DNA from: Rotaria socialis
Lineage: Eukaryota > Rotifera > Eurotatoria > Philodinida > Philodinidae
Length of the DNA stretch: 64,000 nt
Direction of reading: 5' to 3'
Assembly: GCA_905331475.1 (NCBI GenBank)
Contig: CAJNYU010003745.1
Coordinates: 1 to 64,000, forward strand
Shown here: in pieces, positions 63,962-64,000 of the stretch
Position numbering within the stretch: the stretch's first letter is position 1
Layout: each line of letters starts with the position of its first letter
Translations under genes and position numbers: made by a program
Notes under the pieces: model-generated
The model's database searches: none
Told to the model about the DNA's origin: nothing
What the model saw: the letters and a program-made list of their open reading frames with translations, nothing else

Positions 63962-64000
63962 CTGAAAACAGCACAGTAAAATTTGTGGGGTATAACACTT

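Overview
This is eukaryotic nuclear DNA, AT-rich, with compact genes cut by many short GT-AG introns (often 38-65 bp). Gene content is animal-like: PDCD4, DDX46, TTLL12, DNA polymerase kappa, a PPEF/rdgC phosphatase, MTHFR, a TRIM-type RBCC protein and uromodulin-type D8C proteins. Short introns, G-rich TGTGGG-like motifs, numerous small inverted-repeat elements and two possible foreign hydrolase genes together suggest a bdelloid rotifer. That placement is an inference, not something the sequence proves.

Layout. 0.7-2.9 kb (-): a secreted S33-type alpha/beta hydrolase broken by one in-frame stop. 4.1-8.2 kb (-): a 17-exon Ser/Thr phosphatase with an IQ motif and EF-hands. 8.2-14.2 kb: a gene-poor stretch rich in foldback elements, including a clean hAT-type element with an 8-bp target duplication. 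14.2-19.0 kb (+): a membrane-anchored dipeptidyl-peptidase-5-like S9 peptidase, then an intronless GH84-like glycosidase. 19.2-20.9 kb (-): an intronless TRIM-like RING/B-box protein. 21.4-29.2 kb (+): DDX46 (18 exons) and PDCD4 (5 exons). 32.1-39.5 kb (+): an unrecognised 646-aa disordered protein, then TTLL12, whose last intron holds a second hAT-type element. 40.8-43.2 kb (+): a clearly dead MTHFR copy. 43.3-46.2 kb (+): POLK (13 exons). 46.6-49.8 kb (-): a two-transmembrane protein and a damaged paralogue, separated by an 845-bp TIR element. 51.2-52.1 kb (-): a small secreted Gly/Tyr-rich protein with a probable GPI-type tail. 52-64 kb: gene-poor DNA with two large foldback elements and three copies (one decayed, one truncated by the window end) of a Thr-rich, D8C-domain membrane protein.

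The intact genes are mostly housekeeping (splicing helicase, translation inhibitor, tubulin-ligase-like protein, translesion polymerase) and show no shared pathway. I assembled exon chains by hand. For PPEF, DPP5-like, DDX46, PDCD4, the 646-aa protein, TTLL12, POLK, the two-TM protein and the Gly/Tyr-rich protein, exon lengths sum to a whole number of codons with GT-AG boundaries throughout. The less usual signals are the decayed copies, several with Trp codons turned into stops; the foldback and hAT-like elements; and the possible transferred hydrolases. I found no CRISPR array, rRNA, convincing tRNA or new multi-gene system.
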